Shown one piece after another: positions 21,723 through 34,300 of a DNA stretch of 64,000 nt. How positions within the stretch are numbered: the first letter of the stretch is position 1; each line of letters begins with the position of its first letter. Location of the stretch: NCBI RefSeq assembly GCF_902459465.1, contig NC_047071.1:10742002-10806001 (forward strand), in the 5' to 3' direction. Under the pieces are notes generated by a model, which made no database searches, had not been told where the DNA came from, and saw only the letters and a program-made list of their open reading frames with translations. A program made the position numbers and the translations under genes. The stretch comes from Asterias rubens (Eukaryota; Echinodermata; Asteroidea; Forcipulatida; Asteriidae).

Positions 21723-22659
21723 GGCACATGGGAACAAAATACCAATCATGATTTGTTATTTACCATTTTGTTATGTATTGCCTGTATAGTACCTGATCAT
21801 TTATAATGCCATTGTTATTAATGAGCTGTATTGTTTTCTATTGTGTTGTACAATTGCCGCCAAAAGTCACTTTATAGAAAACACAATATTGAGCCGCATC
21901 ACGGACGTGCGCACTCGCGTGTGTCTTTGTAGGTTTATATATTTTTTAGAATTCAAAGGTTGGTTGAATGAAAACGCAACTTCTTGTTTTGTCACTAGAA
22001 CCTTTTTGAATGAATGCTGAAAGTACGTTGCCCCACCACTATATGCGAATAATGCTTGCTGGTGGTAATGTGTGGTACGAAAAGTCCTTTGTAACCTGTG
22101 TAGTTCGAGCAAAACATTTCAGTGGAAGTTTTCCCAGCCAGACCATGTAGATGTATTGTGCACACACTTTGAACAGTACTGTTAGATTAGATATTAAACT
22201 TGCATCAAGTTTAAAGAATATAATTTCTGTTTACTAATACATCTATGTGTTTTAGCACTGTATACTCGGCACTTTCCCGAGTCATATGAAAAAAAGGCCA
22301 GGCCTATTACTCGGGTGAGGCAGTTCGGATCCTATGTTTTGGCAGCGCGTATACCGCAATGATAATGACAGATGTTAAGTTTGCATAGGGGATAACGACT
22401 TTATTTTTTTTTGAATTAACATAACAGTCAACAAAACCATGAATTTGTGCCCATAGCTTTGGTTGTTGGGATGTCTTTTGTTATGGCGACGACAACCGGC
22501 CTATAATAGAAAGTATCAGACACAACAAACTGGTTGTACATCGAAGAAAAAAAAAGAGGCCTTAATATTATAATCATGTTTGAATATGACAGCGGCGGGA
22601 TTTTCATTACAAAGTTCATTTTTTTTAATGTTTGTGGTTATGTTAGTCATCAGATGTGG
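21723..22659. other. intergenic stretch, no gene seen
   Basis: AT-rich DNA with no recognised coding or RNA signal on either strand. Confidence 0.4.
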
Positions 22660-22775
22660 TTATTTTTTTAGAAGTGGTTTTCAGAACCACCAAACACTAC
22701 AAAAGAAAACAAAAGAGATGTTCACATGGTGGAACCGCAAACCTCTCCTTATCTCCTACCATGCAAATTGTAAAA
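22660..22775 (+). mobile_element. Penelope-like tail fragment
   Basis: GGTTTTCAGAACCACC, TTCACATGGTGGAACCGCAA and CTCCTACCATGCAAATTG match the order of the fuller copy at 9310-9510. Confidence 0.45.
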
Positions 22776-23364
22776 TCCATTAGTTTTCTCAAATTATCTG
22801 TGTAACGAAAGATTGATATTCACAGAATGATGCGCATATTCTATAAGCCTACATGGTGTAATTGATAAACTTCTCTCGAAATTGTTTTTTTACTTGAAAC
22901 GCTGAATGTATTCTTTGAGAAATGAGCCGAACAATAAGTGTTGATCTCGCCTGACCAAAATCCGATGTTTGAAAACAGTTAACAACATTATTATAACCAA
23001 CCGACCTTACATTCTGCAAACTCATTTGATTGTACTAAACGGAGACAATACAATAAATGCGAAATGTGCGGTGCCCCATACCGGGCATTCCTTTATTTGT
23101 GAATGCAAAATACGTAAGACGCCATTACTCTTGAAAGCGTTGCAGCGTGAGTTTTGCAAAGAAGTAATTCCTGCACTGCACCCGGGGAGAAGGGTTTTAC
23201 TATATACAGAGCGCTGTTAATTCTTGGTTGACTTTCGTTTCACAAGTAAGGTCACCTTAAATTACTGTCCATTATCATGATTTTTGGTGAAATACACTTA
23301 CTATCGACCTGATGTGCAAAAGACTATACTATGGTGAGTTCCTGAGAATGTTCATTTCTGTTGT
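22776..23364. other. intergenic stretch, no gene seen
   Basis: No recognised feature. The short open frame at 22969-23220 has no family resemblance. Confidence 0.4.
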
Positions 23365-23751
23365 TTAAAGGCAGTGGACACTATTGGTAATTACTCAAAA
23401 TAATTGTTAGCATGACACAATTCCTTTTTAACAAGCAATGAATAGTATAAAACATTGTGAGGAATGGCTTCTCAGATGTGACGTATAGTTTCGAGAAAGA
23501 AAGGAATTTCACGAATTTGATTTCGAGACCTCAGAATTAGATTTTGAGGTCCCGTAAATCGAGCATCTGAAAGCACACAACTTCGTGTGACAATTGGGTG
23601 TTTTTTTCTTCCATTGTTATTTTTTCTCGCAACTTCGACGACCAATTGAGTTCAAATGTTCACAGGTTTGTTATTTTGTGCATTTTTATGTTGAGTTACA
23701 CCAAGTAAGAAGACTGGTCTTTGACAATTACCAAAGGCGTCATGGCTTTAA
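23365..23751. mobile_element. MITE-A, full-length copy (orientation 1)
   Basis: TTAA-flanked, 387 bp. The left terminus AGGCAGTGGACACTATTGG is intact; the right end is decayed (CCAAAGGCGTCATGGCTTTAA). Confidence 0.88.
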
Positions 23752-23862
23752 TTGTGATGTTCGCATGTTTATGGGGGCCTAATGTAGACATACACCCGAA
23801 TTTCAACACAAAAAATGTATATGTATAATGAGTTGGACTCATTGAATTATCGTAGTAAAGAT

Positions 23863-23996
23863 TGGATAACTTTCCGTGTGGCGCCACCACTTTTTCACCC
23901 ATTTTTACAAAAAGGGATATCTCATTGAGGTAAATAAGATACTATATTATTTCATATCGAATGAAAAAGTGGTGGCGCCATACGGAAACGTTTCCT
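23863..23996. mobile_element. 134-bp foldback element
   Basis: The left arm includes TTTCCGTGTGGCGCCACCAC then TTTTTCA. The right arm is TGAAAAAGTGGTGGCGCCAT then ACGGAAACGTTTCC. The loop is AT-rich. A short palindromic MITE of unassigned family. Confidence 0.8.
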
Positions 23997-25317
23997 AAAG
24001 ATTATCTAAATGTACGTTGAAAGTATTGTTATTATAAAATGGATGTTCTCAATCACTAAACACATTTTAATTCTCAGTGCATAACAGGAAACCTTTTGAA
24101 ATTTAATCTAATTTGTAGACCGGTTTCTATTATAGTTCGTGGCGGTCTAACAGAAATGGGTATATTCGACCATGTCCATGTTCTACGTTTTATATCTGTA
24201 TATTTATTGGCATCTCTACTAATTTATTTCAGTTGTCCAAACTTGGTATTAGAACAGATAACTTGGTATTCTATAATATCAGATCAGATAATATTTTCGA
24301 CCATGTCTCAGTGCGACGAAATCAATTTTAAGCATTTACAACGGGTTTATACGCGATTCTCTTGACAACATTGCTCTGTGATTTTCCCTTTTTTCTAAAC
24401 AATAGGCGACTAAATGGCAACACAAGGAACACGGGCCACACAATTCAAATTTAAACATAGGCCTACACGGTTTGAAGATAATGATATAGAAAGCATCTTT
24501 TAAAATAACTTCTTGCTTAGGTGCTGTAATTTTTTGAGTCGCCAAACTAGTTTTCGTCTCAGGAGATGAACATTAATTGAACATGTAGGCCTACAAAATA
24601 TTAACGCGACCTGAAAACATTGCTCGTTGATTTTCTCAGAAACTTCACAACCAATGAGACTGAAACTTCTGCATGTTAACTATACATACCTCATCAATCA
24701 AAGTGGATTCATTTATTTACCCCAAATATTATCTATTATAGAAAAATGCATCAAAACTCTAAAACAGGTTGTTTGAAGTTTAATTAAGTTCTTACCATCG
24801 TTTCTTAGTTGACAAATTTGGGAAATTAGTGTTTAATGATCAAAGCCAACTTACCCGTAATATTATTCACAATCGTCAACGCGAGGCTGGAGCTGAAATG
24901 GCAATTTATTGTGTTACACACTGTAAACAAGTTCAATGCCAACCCACGTTTCACTAGACAATAGACACCGAACTACACGTCCAAATCAAGTGACACACTT
25001 TGGAACACAATAAAGACTTTTGATATTGTAGTCACTGACCACTTTTGTCAAGGTCAATTTACGGTGTTGCTTATGATTCATTTTGTGTGGGCGCTTTGTG
25101 TCAAACCGGTGACAAGTATGTGACAATTGTGTGACAAGAGTGCGTGACACGTTTTTTTTTTGGAGCTTAGTTTTTTTCTTTTTCTTGGGGGGGGGGGGTA
25201 TATTCCATTTGTACAATTTGAAAATACACTAAATAACAACAGTTATAAGAGTAATGGTAAAAAATGTGGTTCAACAAAACTCTACTCGCATGCAAAAGTG
25301 CATAATAATCTAACCTG
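23997..25317. other. intergenic stretch, no gene seen
   Basis: AT-rich, with a G run at 25187-25198. Small frames lack support. Confidence 0.4.
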
Positions 25318-25445
25318 ACTAAAAATGTTAGTCTGGAGGTCGTTGGTTCGAATCCCACTCTTGTCAATTCTGTGTTCAACCCCAAAAATCATTTACAAAT
25401 TTACCCAGTCAGTTTCCCTTGTGGTTTATATTGATATCTGACTAA
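25318..25445 (+). repeat. tRNA-derived SINE, 3' part (tail type 1)
   Basis: GGAGGTCGTTGGTTCGAATC carries a B box and is followed by GTCAATTCTGTGTTCAACCCC. The tail is AATTTACCCAGTCAGTTTCC then CTTGTGGTTTATATTGATA. The same tail occurs as an inverted pair at 58146-58253, and the same head with another tail at 58429-58625. Confidence 0.7.
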
Positions 25446-25877
25446 AAATGTGGTTAAGACAAAGAAAAAGGAGAATTATTTATGCCCTGCTTGTTTTGAA
25501 CATGAATGACATTGAAACTTAAAATGCAAATTAAACGGTTATACCTGTACAATGTATATCGAGAAGTTCGTTTCCAAGGCGAACATGAACACAGCTTAAC
25601 CATTAAAGGAATTATATTGCAGTTTGATAATCACTGTTTAAACTAACGACATTAACTATTTAGCCACTGTCGCCCTAAACCTTGGAAAAAATGGACGCAG
25701 GGACATGGCAGGATGACTAAGGTACAAACTGCATCTCTCTAGCATTTTTAGTTCCAGAGCAAAAACAATTGTATACTTTCAGTCTCCCTCCTATCCCGAC
25801 GCTGGGGAGCTCCAATATTTGTAGTCATACCACCCAAACCATTAAACAAATGCTTTTGTGTGCATTTTCAAAAAACC

Positions 25878-26050
25878 AGGCCTGATACTTCACGGAGGCA
25901 ACGGAGGCGATTGCCTCCGTTGCCCCTTGCCATTGCCTTGGTGCCCTTGAAATGCTCTAGTAGAAATTTAAAATTTCCTCATAGGGTGCCCTTTGCCAAA
26001 GAGAAATTGCCTCGGTGCCCTTGCCCTTTCAAAAACGAAGCATACAGCCC
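25878..26050. repeat. dispersed repeat copy, best preserved of the 6160-6365 family
   Basis: AGGCCTGATACTTCACGGAG, a local palindrome GGCAACGGAGGCGATTGCCTCCGTTGCC (read in parts), TTGGTGCCCTTGAAATGCTC and AGGGTGCCCTTTGCCAAAG. No terminal repeats seen. Confidence 0.55.
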
Positions 26051-26603
26051 TGAAAAACTAATGACTTCTTCACATGCCCAGCTATTGTCTAGGATTATTT
26101 GGGCCTCTTTCTTTTTTTTAAATAACCGGGTTTTAATTTTGTTATAAGTAGCAAACCAAAAACGTTCATAATTCTTTCAGCTCACTTTCTTTTAAATTTA
26201 GATAACCACATGCAAGTGACATCATCTTTCACCCAGTTAGCCCACCCGGTTTGCCGGCATTGGGGGTTGGGTGTGTTTAAAACCACAGATATCATGCCAT
26301 ATTAAGCCTGCTGCCTACCGCATAGAGACATGTTTCCTTGTACAATCATGCGTGTTATTGAGCTTCCAGAATGAGTATTATTGAGTTAAACCAGACCATT
26401 GACATGATATTTAGCTGCATGTAAATATAGTGTGGATTTTATATTCGATTTTGAAGAAAAACAAAGTGAGGACTACTTACTTTTTATTTGATTTTAAACG
26501 GACACTCAAACAATGAGCGACGGCTCAATGCGGAAGTTTTAACGACCTGCATAAATTATATAAGCCATTCAATAAGCACCATCAATCACAGTTCTCAGCC
26601 CAA

Positions 26604-26990
26604 TTAAAGGCAGTGGACACTATTGGTAATTACTCAAAATAATTATTAGCATAAAACCTTTCTTGGTTATGAGTAATGGGGAGAGGTTGATGGTATGAAA
26701 CAGTGTGGGAAACGGCTCCCTCTGAAGTGCCATAGTTTTCGAGAAAGAAGTAATTTTCCACGAATTTGATTTCGAGACCTCAAGTTTAGAACTTGAGGTC
26801 TCGAAATCAACCATCTAAACGTACACAACTTTGTGTGACAAGGGTGTTTTTTTCTTTCATTATTTTCTCGCAAGTTTGATGACCGATTGAGCTCAAATTT
26901 TCACAGGTTTGTTAGGTTATGCATATGTTGAGATACACCAACTGTGAAGGCTAGTCTTTGACAATTACCAATAGTGTCCACTGCCTTTAA
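26604..26990. mobile_element. MITE-A, full-length copy (orientation 1)
   Basis: 387 bp between TTAA 26604-26607 and TTAA 26987-26990, with both 19-bp termini intact. It ends 66 bp past the stop codon of the second GPCR gene, so it may lie in that transcript's 3' UTR. Confidence 0.92.
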
Positions 26991-27055
26991 TAAAAGACTT
27001 CATTTGACGTTGTGAAATGATAGAAAAGGTGCCCATTCGAAGTTGTGTCTACTGT

Positions 27056-28237
27056 CTATGTTGATCTCATCTTTCTGAGACAGCTAGATGGTTCTGGAAT
27101 CGCGTGGTACCGACACCGGAGCATGTGACGGAACACCTCCTTGAAGTGCGGGTGTTTCACCCCGTAGATGACGGGGTTGACGGCACTGTTGAAGGCTGCA
27201 AACATCCCGGTCCACGGGAGGGCCGGATCGCTGTTCGGTATCAGTATAGCGGCGGCGAAGGGGGCGAAACACACGACGAAGGCGCACACCACAATGAAGA
27301 GATTATTTGTGATCTCAACCTGTCTCTTGCTAAAGCTTGCCGCTCGTTTCCTGTGCAGCTGAGTGCTGCTGGTGCTGGAACGGTTGGAAGTGTCAGACAT
27401 CTCTGTGCCCCCTCCCATCATCTTCTTCATGTGGCCTGTGATGTAGCGGTAGATCTTGAAGTAACAGACGAACAGAATGATGAGTGGAATGGGGAATATG
27501 AGAGCAGATCCCAGCTGACTGAAGAGATCGCTGAACTTACTCGAGCTAACTTCAGCACAAGTCTTGTACTTGTCCGAGTAGCCCCATTTACCGATACCAA
27601 AGAGGGGAAGGGAACAGACCAATGCTGGATACAACCACGTCATCACCATCATGGCTGCTATCTTCTTGGGTGTGTAGATAGACTGGTATGTCTGCATGGA
27701 TTTGGTAATGAGTACGTAGCGGTTGATGGCGATGATGGTAAGATTCATGATGCTGCATCCAAGGGTAATGAAGTATATGGCAGCTGACACGGAGCAAACC
27801 AACCCAGGCAATGGGTAGCCGTTCATGCTGAACAACGCCACCGCAGAGAATGGTGACGTGATGCATGTTATCAGGTCGGCCGTGGCGAGGTTGACGATGA
27901 AGGCATTGGTGCTGGTCTGGAGCTTCTTGTATAAGACAACGGCCAGAATCACCCAGACGTTCCCTACGAAGCCAGCCAAAGCCACGAAGCAGAGGAGGCT
28001 GCCGATGATGGTTCGCTGCGTGTAGTCTTCAAAGCGGAAAGTTTGACCGTCCCCCATAGAGGTAGACGTCCCGTACGGGGTGGTGAAACTTGTACTTTGA
28101 AACAATTTCGTCACAGTTGTAAAAGTGTCCCCTGACATTAAGCTGGAGGAAGTTTCATCAGTAAAATTCTCGAACATGGTACTGACAATAAACGTGTCAT
28201 TTTCCACCGCGGAGATTGTGGTAGACTCATTTGCCAT
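27056..28237 (-). CDS. rhodopsin-class G protein-coupled receptor, paralogue of the gene at 20324-21370
   Basis: An intronless 393-codon receptor counted from the second in-frame ATG (28237, MANESTTISA), chosen because its paralogue starts at the equivalent place. The frame opens at 28306 and would add 23 residues. A Ser/Thr-rich N-terminus has several N-glycosylation sites (NES, NDT, NFT). In the numbering of the longer frame: GNVWVI (115-120), NLATADL (139-145), C171 and C250 for the usual disulfide, NRY (195-197) for DRY, MTWLYP in TM4, CFAP (346-349) for CWxP, NPVIYG (377-382), then the same helix 8 as the paralogue (HPHFKEVFRHMLRCR). ICL3 ends SFSKRQVEITNNLF, nearly identical in both. 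Same strand and 5.7 kb apart, so a tandem duplication. The melatonin/moody/GPR84-like group is my best placement; ligand unknown. Confidence 0.92.
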   Translation of the reverse strand: MANESTTISAVENDTFIVSTMFENFTDETSSSLMSGDTFTTVTKLFQSTSFTTPYGTSTSMGDGQTFRFEDYTQRTIIGSLLCFVALAGFVGNVWVILAVVLYKKLQTSTNAFIVNLATADLITCITSPFSAVALFSMNGYPLPGLVCSVSAAIYFITLGCSIMNLTIIAINRYVLITKSMQTYQSIYTPKKIAAMMVMTWLYPALVCSLPLFGIGKWGYSDKYKTCAEVSSSKFSDLFSQLGSALIFPIPLIILFVCYFKIYRYITGHMKKMMGGGTEMSDTSNRSSTSSTQLHRKRAASFSKRQVEITNNLFIVVCAFVVCFAPFAAAILIPNSDPALPWTGMFAAFNSAVNPVIYGVKHPHFKEVFRHMLRCRYHAIPEPSSCLRKMRST

Positions 28238-28380
28238 TGTGTGTATTATTAGTGGGTTGCATCGAGTAGAGGAAAGAAGTAATGGCGACGAGTGAAATAG
28301 TCTCACACGTCTTTAGATCCCGACAGGACTCAGCTCGTATAACAAAGCATATCTGTAAGAAAAAATTCAAGATAATTGTT

Positions 28381-28692
28381 TAGGTCATGCCGAACGGTTA
28401 AGAGCACGGAGCTCAAACTCTGGTGTTTCTGATCAGCAGAGTGTGGGTTCGAATCCCCAGCCGTAACACCTGTGTCCTTAAGCAAGACACTTAACCATTG
28501 ATTTGTCCTTAAGATAGGGCGTAAAGCCAATGGTCCCATGTGTTGTGTAACGCACGTGTAAAAGAACCCACTGCACTTTATCGAAAAGAGAAGGAGTTCG
28601 TCCCGTTGTTCCTGGATGTGGATGTTGCCTTAGCACTATGTAAACCCAATATAAGGTGCTACATAGTTTGGGTCTCATAGTTCATCACTGCA
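28381..28692 (+). repeat. tRNA-derived SINE (tRNA-Leu/Ser-like head), near full length
   Basis: The head has an A-box-like GCCGAACGGTTAAGAGC and a B box GGGTTCGAATCCCCAG about 60 bp later, spaced as in a tRNA with a long variable arm. The body includes CTTAAGCAAGACACTTAACC and TATCGAAAAGAGAAGGAGTT. The tail is GGTGCTACATAGTTTGGG...TTCATCACTGC. Tail relatives lie at 41335-41482 and, reversed, 48938-49060. Confidence 0.75.
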
Positions 28693-31365
28693 TATAACAT
28701 GTTTGTACATAGTCACCGCCCTGAGTACATTGTTTGGTAGATACGTTCCCTATATACAAGACTTCGATATTTTTTATTAAACGGGACTCAAGATCTGCAT
28801 GACGACAAAACACATTGCACTTTGCCTACTCGTTATAGTGTAGCAGTGATGAAGAACCTACAAATTAGAACTGATTTGATTTTTTTTTTTTTTTTTAATA
28901 GCAATTTAACTTTTTGTATAAATCTACTAGGTATAGGTATAACTGAATTGAGTGACACTGCAACATAGAACAAGTAAAACATTCAATGTAAGTTTGGAGC
29001 GTATGCTTACGTGATGAGTTACAAATTTACTTACTAGCGTTGAACTTCAACCAACTGCTCGGTCTAGCATGTTTTATGTACATTTTACATAGCCCTGGCG
29101 GCCTTGCACTTTCGTATTATATTACAGCGCATAGGAAGATTCCTATGCAAGGCTAATGTTTACAATGCTTTTTGTTCGGAAATCTGTTGTGTACCAAAAG
29201 AAAATGGGTACTTCCAATATTTTTGGCAACAAATGTTGTCTAATCTGACCGTCAAATTACATTAAGTCTGCACACTTTGAATAAAGACATTAACATTATA
29301 GTTGCTAAATGCTGCACAAAGTTCGATCGAGTCTTTTGGCGGTTAGTTAAAGAAACTTTAAGAGAAGAATAACTCACCGTTTTCCTTATGAGTGTATCCT
29401 TGTGAGTGTATTTCAATAGAGTATAACCCAAGCATTCGTTCATTTAAAATGTGTAGTCGTGCGTTTGAATTTTTCGCAATGCCAACTTCGATCTGGTGTT
29501 ACACATACTTCATCGGGTCATTGTGATGAAATAGTCATAGTAAAAATACAAAAGAAAAACCTGCATGAATAAACATTCAAATAATGCTTGCAAACTAGTA
29601 TGTGACCTATTTGTGTTTTCGAGTAGGCATACAATACTTCAGCAACTCGATCAGGCTGGGGGGGGGGGGGGGGGGTGCACTGTTTACTTGCGACCAAAGG
29701 AGCGTGTTTCGAATGAGTAATACAAACATGAACATGTTTACGGAAAATGCGCTATTCAGTACATTATTATTATTATTAAGGTCACCTGGAAATAGAACTT
29801 TTTTTCTTCAAACATTAGAGTAATGTTTCTGAACAATAAAATAATTGTTTGAGTAATTGTTTTTAACGATTTATATGTTTACAAAAATAAAGTTGTGTGT
29901 GGGGGGTGACTCCGCCTACCCCTTTTGTGACGTCAACTGAGGCAGACTTCGAACATCGAACGAACGTACGTGCAAGTACATTCAAGTCCTAGTCGTGAGC
30001 TTGTACGTTTCGAAAAAGTTTTTATCTTGCATTATAAAGATGGGGTCCGTTTGCAAAGAGGTCCGGTCCGACGTCTTTTCCAGCGCTGTGCAGCAAACAT
30101 TTCGAGCCGTCGTGCTATTTTGACATGAAGAGAAAAGTTCTTTTCTAAAACATGACGCCATCCCAACAATTTTTCCAGCTAGTGGGGAAGTCGAAGAAGG
30201 CACCTGGAAGACGTAACGAACCTAAAAGAGCATTTGCCTATCGTGAAAAAAATAAGGTATTGTTTCAACCTTGAGGGCATGTTTTTAGCTTGCGCCAGAC
30301 ATCACTATCTTAAATTGGCACTGCACGCGATTCATCGCACCTCGATTGACGTCACGAACAGCGCCCTCTCGGTTCGGGCTTATTTTCAAATTTGTAAATA
30401 ACATGGAAACTAGTTTTTCTAAACCTTAGTTAATTGTTTATTCATAATCCACTCATCAGAACACATATTTTAGTGACAAAAGATTTAATTGGACAAAATA
30501 CCACTTCCAGGTGCCTTTTTAAAAATCGGATGCAAGGAGATGCCAAAAAGAGTCGGGTACAAACTGCGTCTTTCTAGCATCTTTAGTTCCCGAGTTATAT
30601 CATTGAAGAGTTTGGCTCAGATTTATTTTCAAACCATTTTTACATAAAACAAAAATTCCGTCGTTTTTTTTTGTATTTATGTCACGCGCTGTGTGTATGG
30701 CCCCTATGCATTACCCAGTGGATAAATTTTGGCCCCGCCTAGAAACTCGTCATAGCAAACATACATAAACAAATACGTGAAGAAGACTCTTGAAAATGGC
30801 CATCCAATGGTGATAAACGTGTTCAGATTGGGAATTAGTCTGTGGTCGAATTTACCTATACTAATTTGTAATTTTCTCTTTGACAGCCATGTGCACAAAA
30901 ATCCCATTTGGTAGTTTTTTGTTTGTTTTAAGCCGCGAATGATTCGCCCATCAGTCCTAAAATTGCCGCTATAATAGCAGACTGCACCTATGCTGTTGGC
31001 TGTGTTTTATGCCTGTTACTAGGAGTTCAAACTATTTCATCTTATGTGAAAATGTTTCGTGCATACTAATTTCCAATTCTTAGCCCAAGGAAACAAATTA
31101 AACCAGGCCTCAGGTCATAATGCATCATTTAGTTGACTTTGTTTTGCCTTTATTTCGTGTTTCGCTACTTCTTATAAGCATTCTCATTATTCTGAGGTTT
31201 TAAAATCAGTTTTTATCTTGTTTAAGTATTATAAGAAAATGGACTATTCTATCTTCCCCCGTAAAAAAATGGAACAAATCAGAATAACCCAACGCTATCA
31301 TGCACATGCTCTTGGCAGCAGTCTGCCTAACGAAACACTTTCGGCTCAAAGGCCAGCGTGTAAAT
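28693..31365. other. intergenic stretch between GPCR 2 and the GABA-B-like gene
   Basis: No gene seen. Contains a T run near 28879-28896 and an 18-bp G run (29658-29675). The promoter of the receptor gene presumably lies towards the right, but I see no distinctive element. Confidence 0.4.
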
Positions 31366-34300
31366 ATGTTTGTAAGATCGCTTGTACCCCTCGCCGTCTG
31401 GGTGTTTTTGACTCACACTGCCAATACGCTAAAGGCACCCCTACGAATAGGTGGGCTGCTTCACACGTCTGGAAGTTCACCGGCTGTGTTCTTTGGACAG
31501 ACCGCCCTTGTTGGGGCGCAGCGTGCGGTTGATGATATCAACGCCAGAAGCGATGTGTTGCCGGACTACGAACTGAAGTTCCAATGCAACAATTCAGAGG
31601 TAAGTTTGTTTTCAAGACACTGGACTTATTTGGTAATTATCAAAGACCAGTCTTATCACATGGTGTGTCTCAACACATCATAATATCAAATAAACTGTGA
31701 AAATTTGAGCTCAATTGGTCATCGAAGTTGCGAAATAACAATGGACAATCAACAGCTCTCGTACTTGTTACGAAATCAGGTTTTATGTTGTTTTGATTAA
31801 TTAACAGTATTGTCCACTGCCTTTAAAGAGGGCTCACCTTTGCGACAGTTAGTTCGACAGTTGGGTTGTTGTACACCAGCATTTGAAATGAAATTTTGCA
31901 AAATACAGCACAGGATAGGGAGAAATGGAGAACTGGTGAAAGGCTTTCCTGAAAGAATCAGATTAAGCTGAACATCTTCCATAATTTTGAAGAGGATGCG
32001 TGTCAATTAAAACCAGGGTGGGGTGGGCGATCATATCGGCTGGCAAGAGGTTTTACCACCACCCTAATGATGTGTCATTTTCAATCATATCCATCTTGTA
32101 TGCGTTGTAAAAGACCGGCGTTAAGCCGGGGGGGGGGGTTACGCCCTAGGATTCACGCATACCAGAAGCACCATTGGAAGAAGCTGACATAGTATAATAA
32201 TTGAGCGAATAACATCTCGACAAATCAGTGAAAATCGTATCAGGCGACTCGCGGATGCAGCTGTTTGTATTCTTTTTGTTGCATTTTTGTTTTGTTTATG
32301 GTACAAAATATCTTCTGAACGCTGTCTACAGGCGAAAATATCACAAAGAGGCTGGCTAAAAGCTTGTAGGCAGGATCCATCGACATAAAAATGAATTGAC
32401 AAAAAACAACATTTCAGTCCATATTCAGAAAAAAACACGTTTGTTACCAAATCCGCGCCTTTGACCAATCAGTTAAATACACTGGACACTATTGCTAATT
32501 GTCAAAGACCAGTCTTCTGACTTGGTGTATCTCAACATATGCATAAAATAAAAAAATTAAATTGTGAAAATTTAGCTCAATAATATTGGTCTTCGAGGTT
32601 GCGAGATAACAATGGAAGAAAAAACACCCTTGTCACGCGAAGTTGTGTGCTTTCAGGTGCTTGATTTCTTGACCTCAAAATCTAATTCTGAGGTCTCGAA
32701 ATCATACTATCAATTAAGGTTTTATGCTAATAAAGTATTTTGAGTAACTACCAAACATTAATTTCCTCCCTTTTATTCATGTACTTTTTTGTTATTCGAT
32801 TTAACATAATAATCATTAAATTTAACAATTCATCAAAGCAGCATTCAAATTCACAGACGTGTGTGTCTCGAAAAAGAATGACGATACGCTAAATTGAACA
32901 GAGTGCTAAAGGAATTTGACTCGACTCAAAACTAAATGAATGGCCGAATTCTGAATTTGAAACGCAGTGTATAAACCGGAGAGGCAAAATAGCTTTAATT
33001 CGAACGCATGAAAATTAAATTGGCTGCTCATTTTCCGAAATTGACCGAGAAAACCTATGTTATACGATCAGGATTCTCGCATCTATACTTTTCCTACATT
33101 ATTTCTGAAATACGTGACATAAGAAAAGGTTTATGGGAATGAAAAGTTTTAAAATATAAATAGCTCGATGCACTCCAATAACAGGAAAAATAACAACGTG
33201 AGGACGACAATGACAAACTTAGGCTGTTTCGGAAAATCCTTTGAGGCACAAAGAATGGACGCGTGTAAAAAGGTTTCATGCCTTCATTTTCACAAGGTTA
33301 TTTTCTTCAAATGAAAATCAAGTAAGCCATTTAAGCCTTTTATAAAGTTTTTCATTTATATCTTGTTGCCTTCAAGTTTGTGTTTGTATTGCCTACCCTC
33401 CCAGGACATTTTTCATAGGGACAATAGGTCCTCACTAGTCGGTTCTTTGGTGTAATGGGTCCTCACTAGTCATTTGTGTACAAAAACCAATGGGAATTGC
33501 TTCAATACAGGAACAACAGAAAGTAAAATAGGTGTCCTCTAATGGCCGACCACGACTGTGTGTTTGCAATAGGTCCTCACTAGTCGGTTCTTTGGTGTAA
33601 TGGGTCCTCACTGGTCATTTGTGTGCAAAAACCAATGGGAATTGATTCAATACAGGAACAACAGAAAGTAAAATAGGTGTCCTCTAATGGCCAAACACGA
33701 CTGTGTGTTTGCAATAGGTCCTCACTAGTCGGTTCTTTGGTGTAATGGGTCCTCACTAGTCATTTGTGTACAAAAACCAATGGGAATTGCTTCAATACAG
33801 GAACAACAGAAAGTAAAATAGGTGTCCTCTAATGGCCAAACACGACTGTGTGTTTGCAATAGGTCCTCACTAGTCGGTTCTTTGGTGTAATGGGTCCTCA
33901 CTAGTCATTTGTGTACAAAAACCAATGGGAATTGCTTCAATACAGGAACAACAGAAAGTAAAATAGATGTCCTCTAATGGCCAAACACGACTGTGTGTTT
34001 GCAATAGGTCCTCACTAGTCGGTTCTTTGGTGTAATGGGTCCTCACTAGTCATTTGTGTACAAAAACTAATGGGAATTGCTTCAATACAGGAACAACAGA
34101 AAGTAAAATAGGTGTCCTCTAATGGCCAAACACGACTGTGTGTTTGCAATAGGTCCTCACTAGTCGGTTCTTAGTTTTAATGGGTCCTCACTAGTCATTT
34201 GTGTACAAAAACCAATGGGAATTGCTTCAATACAGGAACAACAGAAAGTAAAATAGGTGTCCTCTAATGGCCAAACACGACTGTGTGTATGCAATAGGTC

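Noticed and set aside
27104-27787. 227-codon open frame on the plus strand
   Set aside because: Antisense to the second GPCR gene. The minus-strand protein has full receptor motifs; this frame has none.
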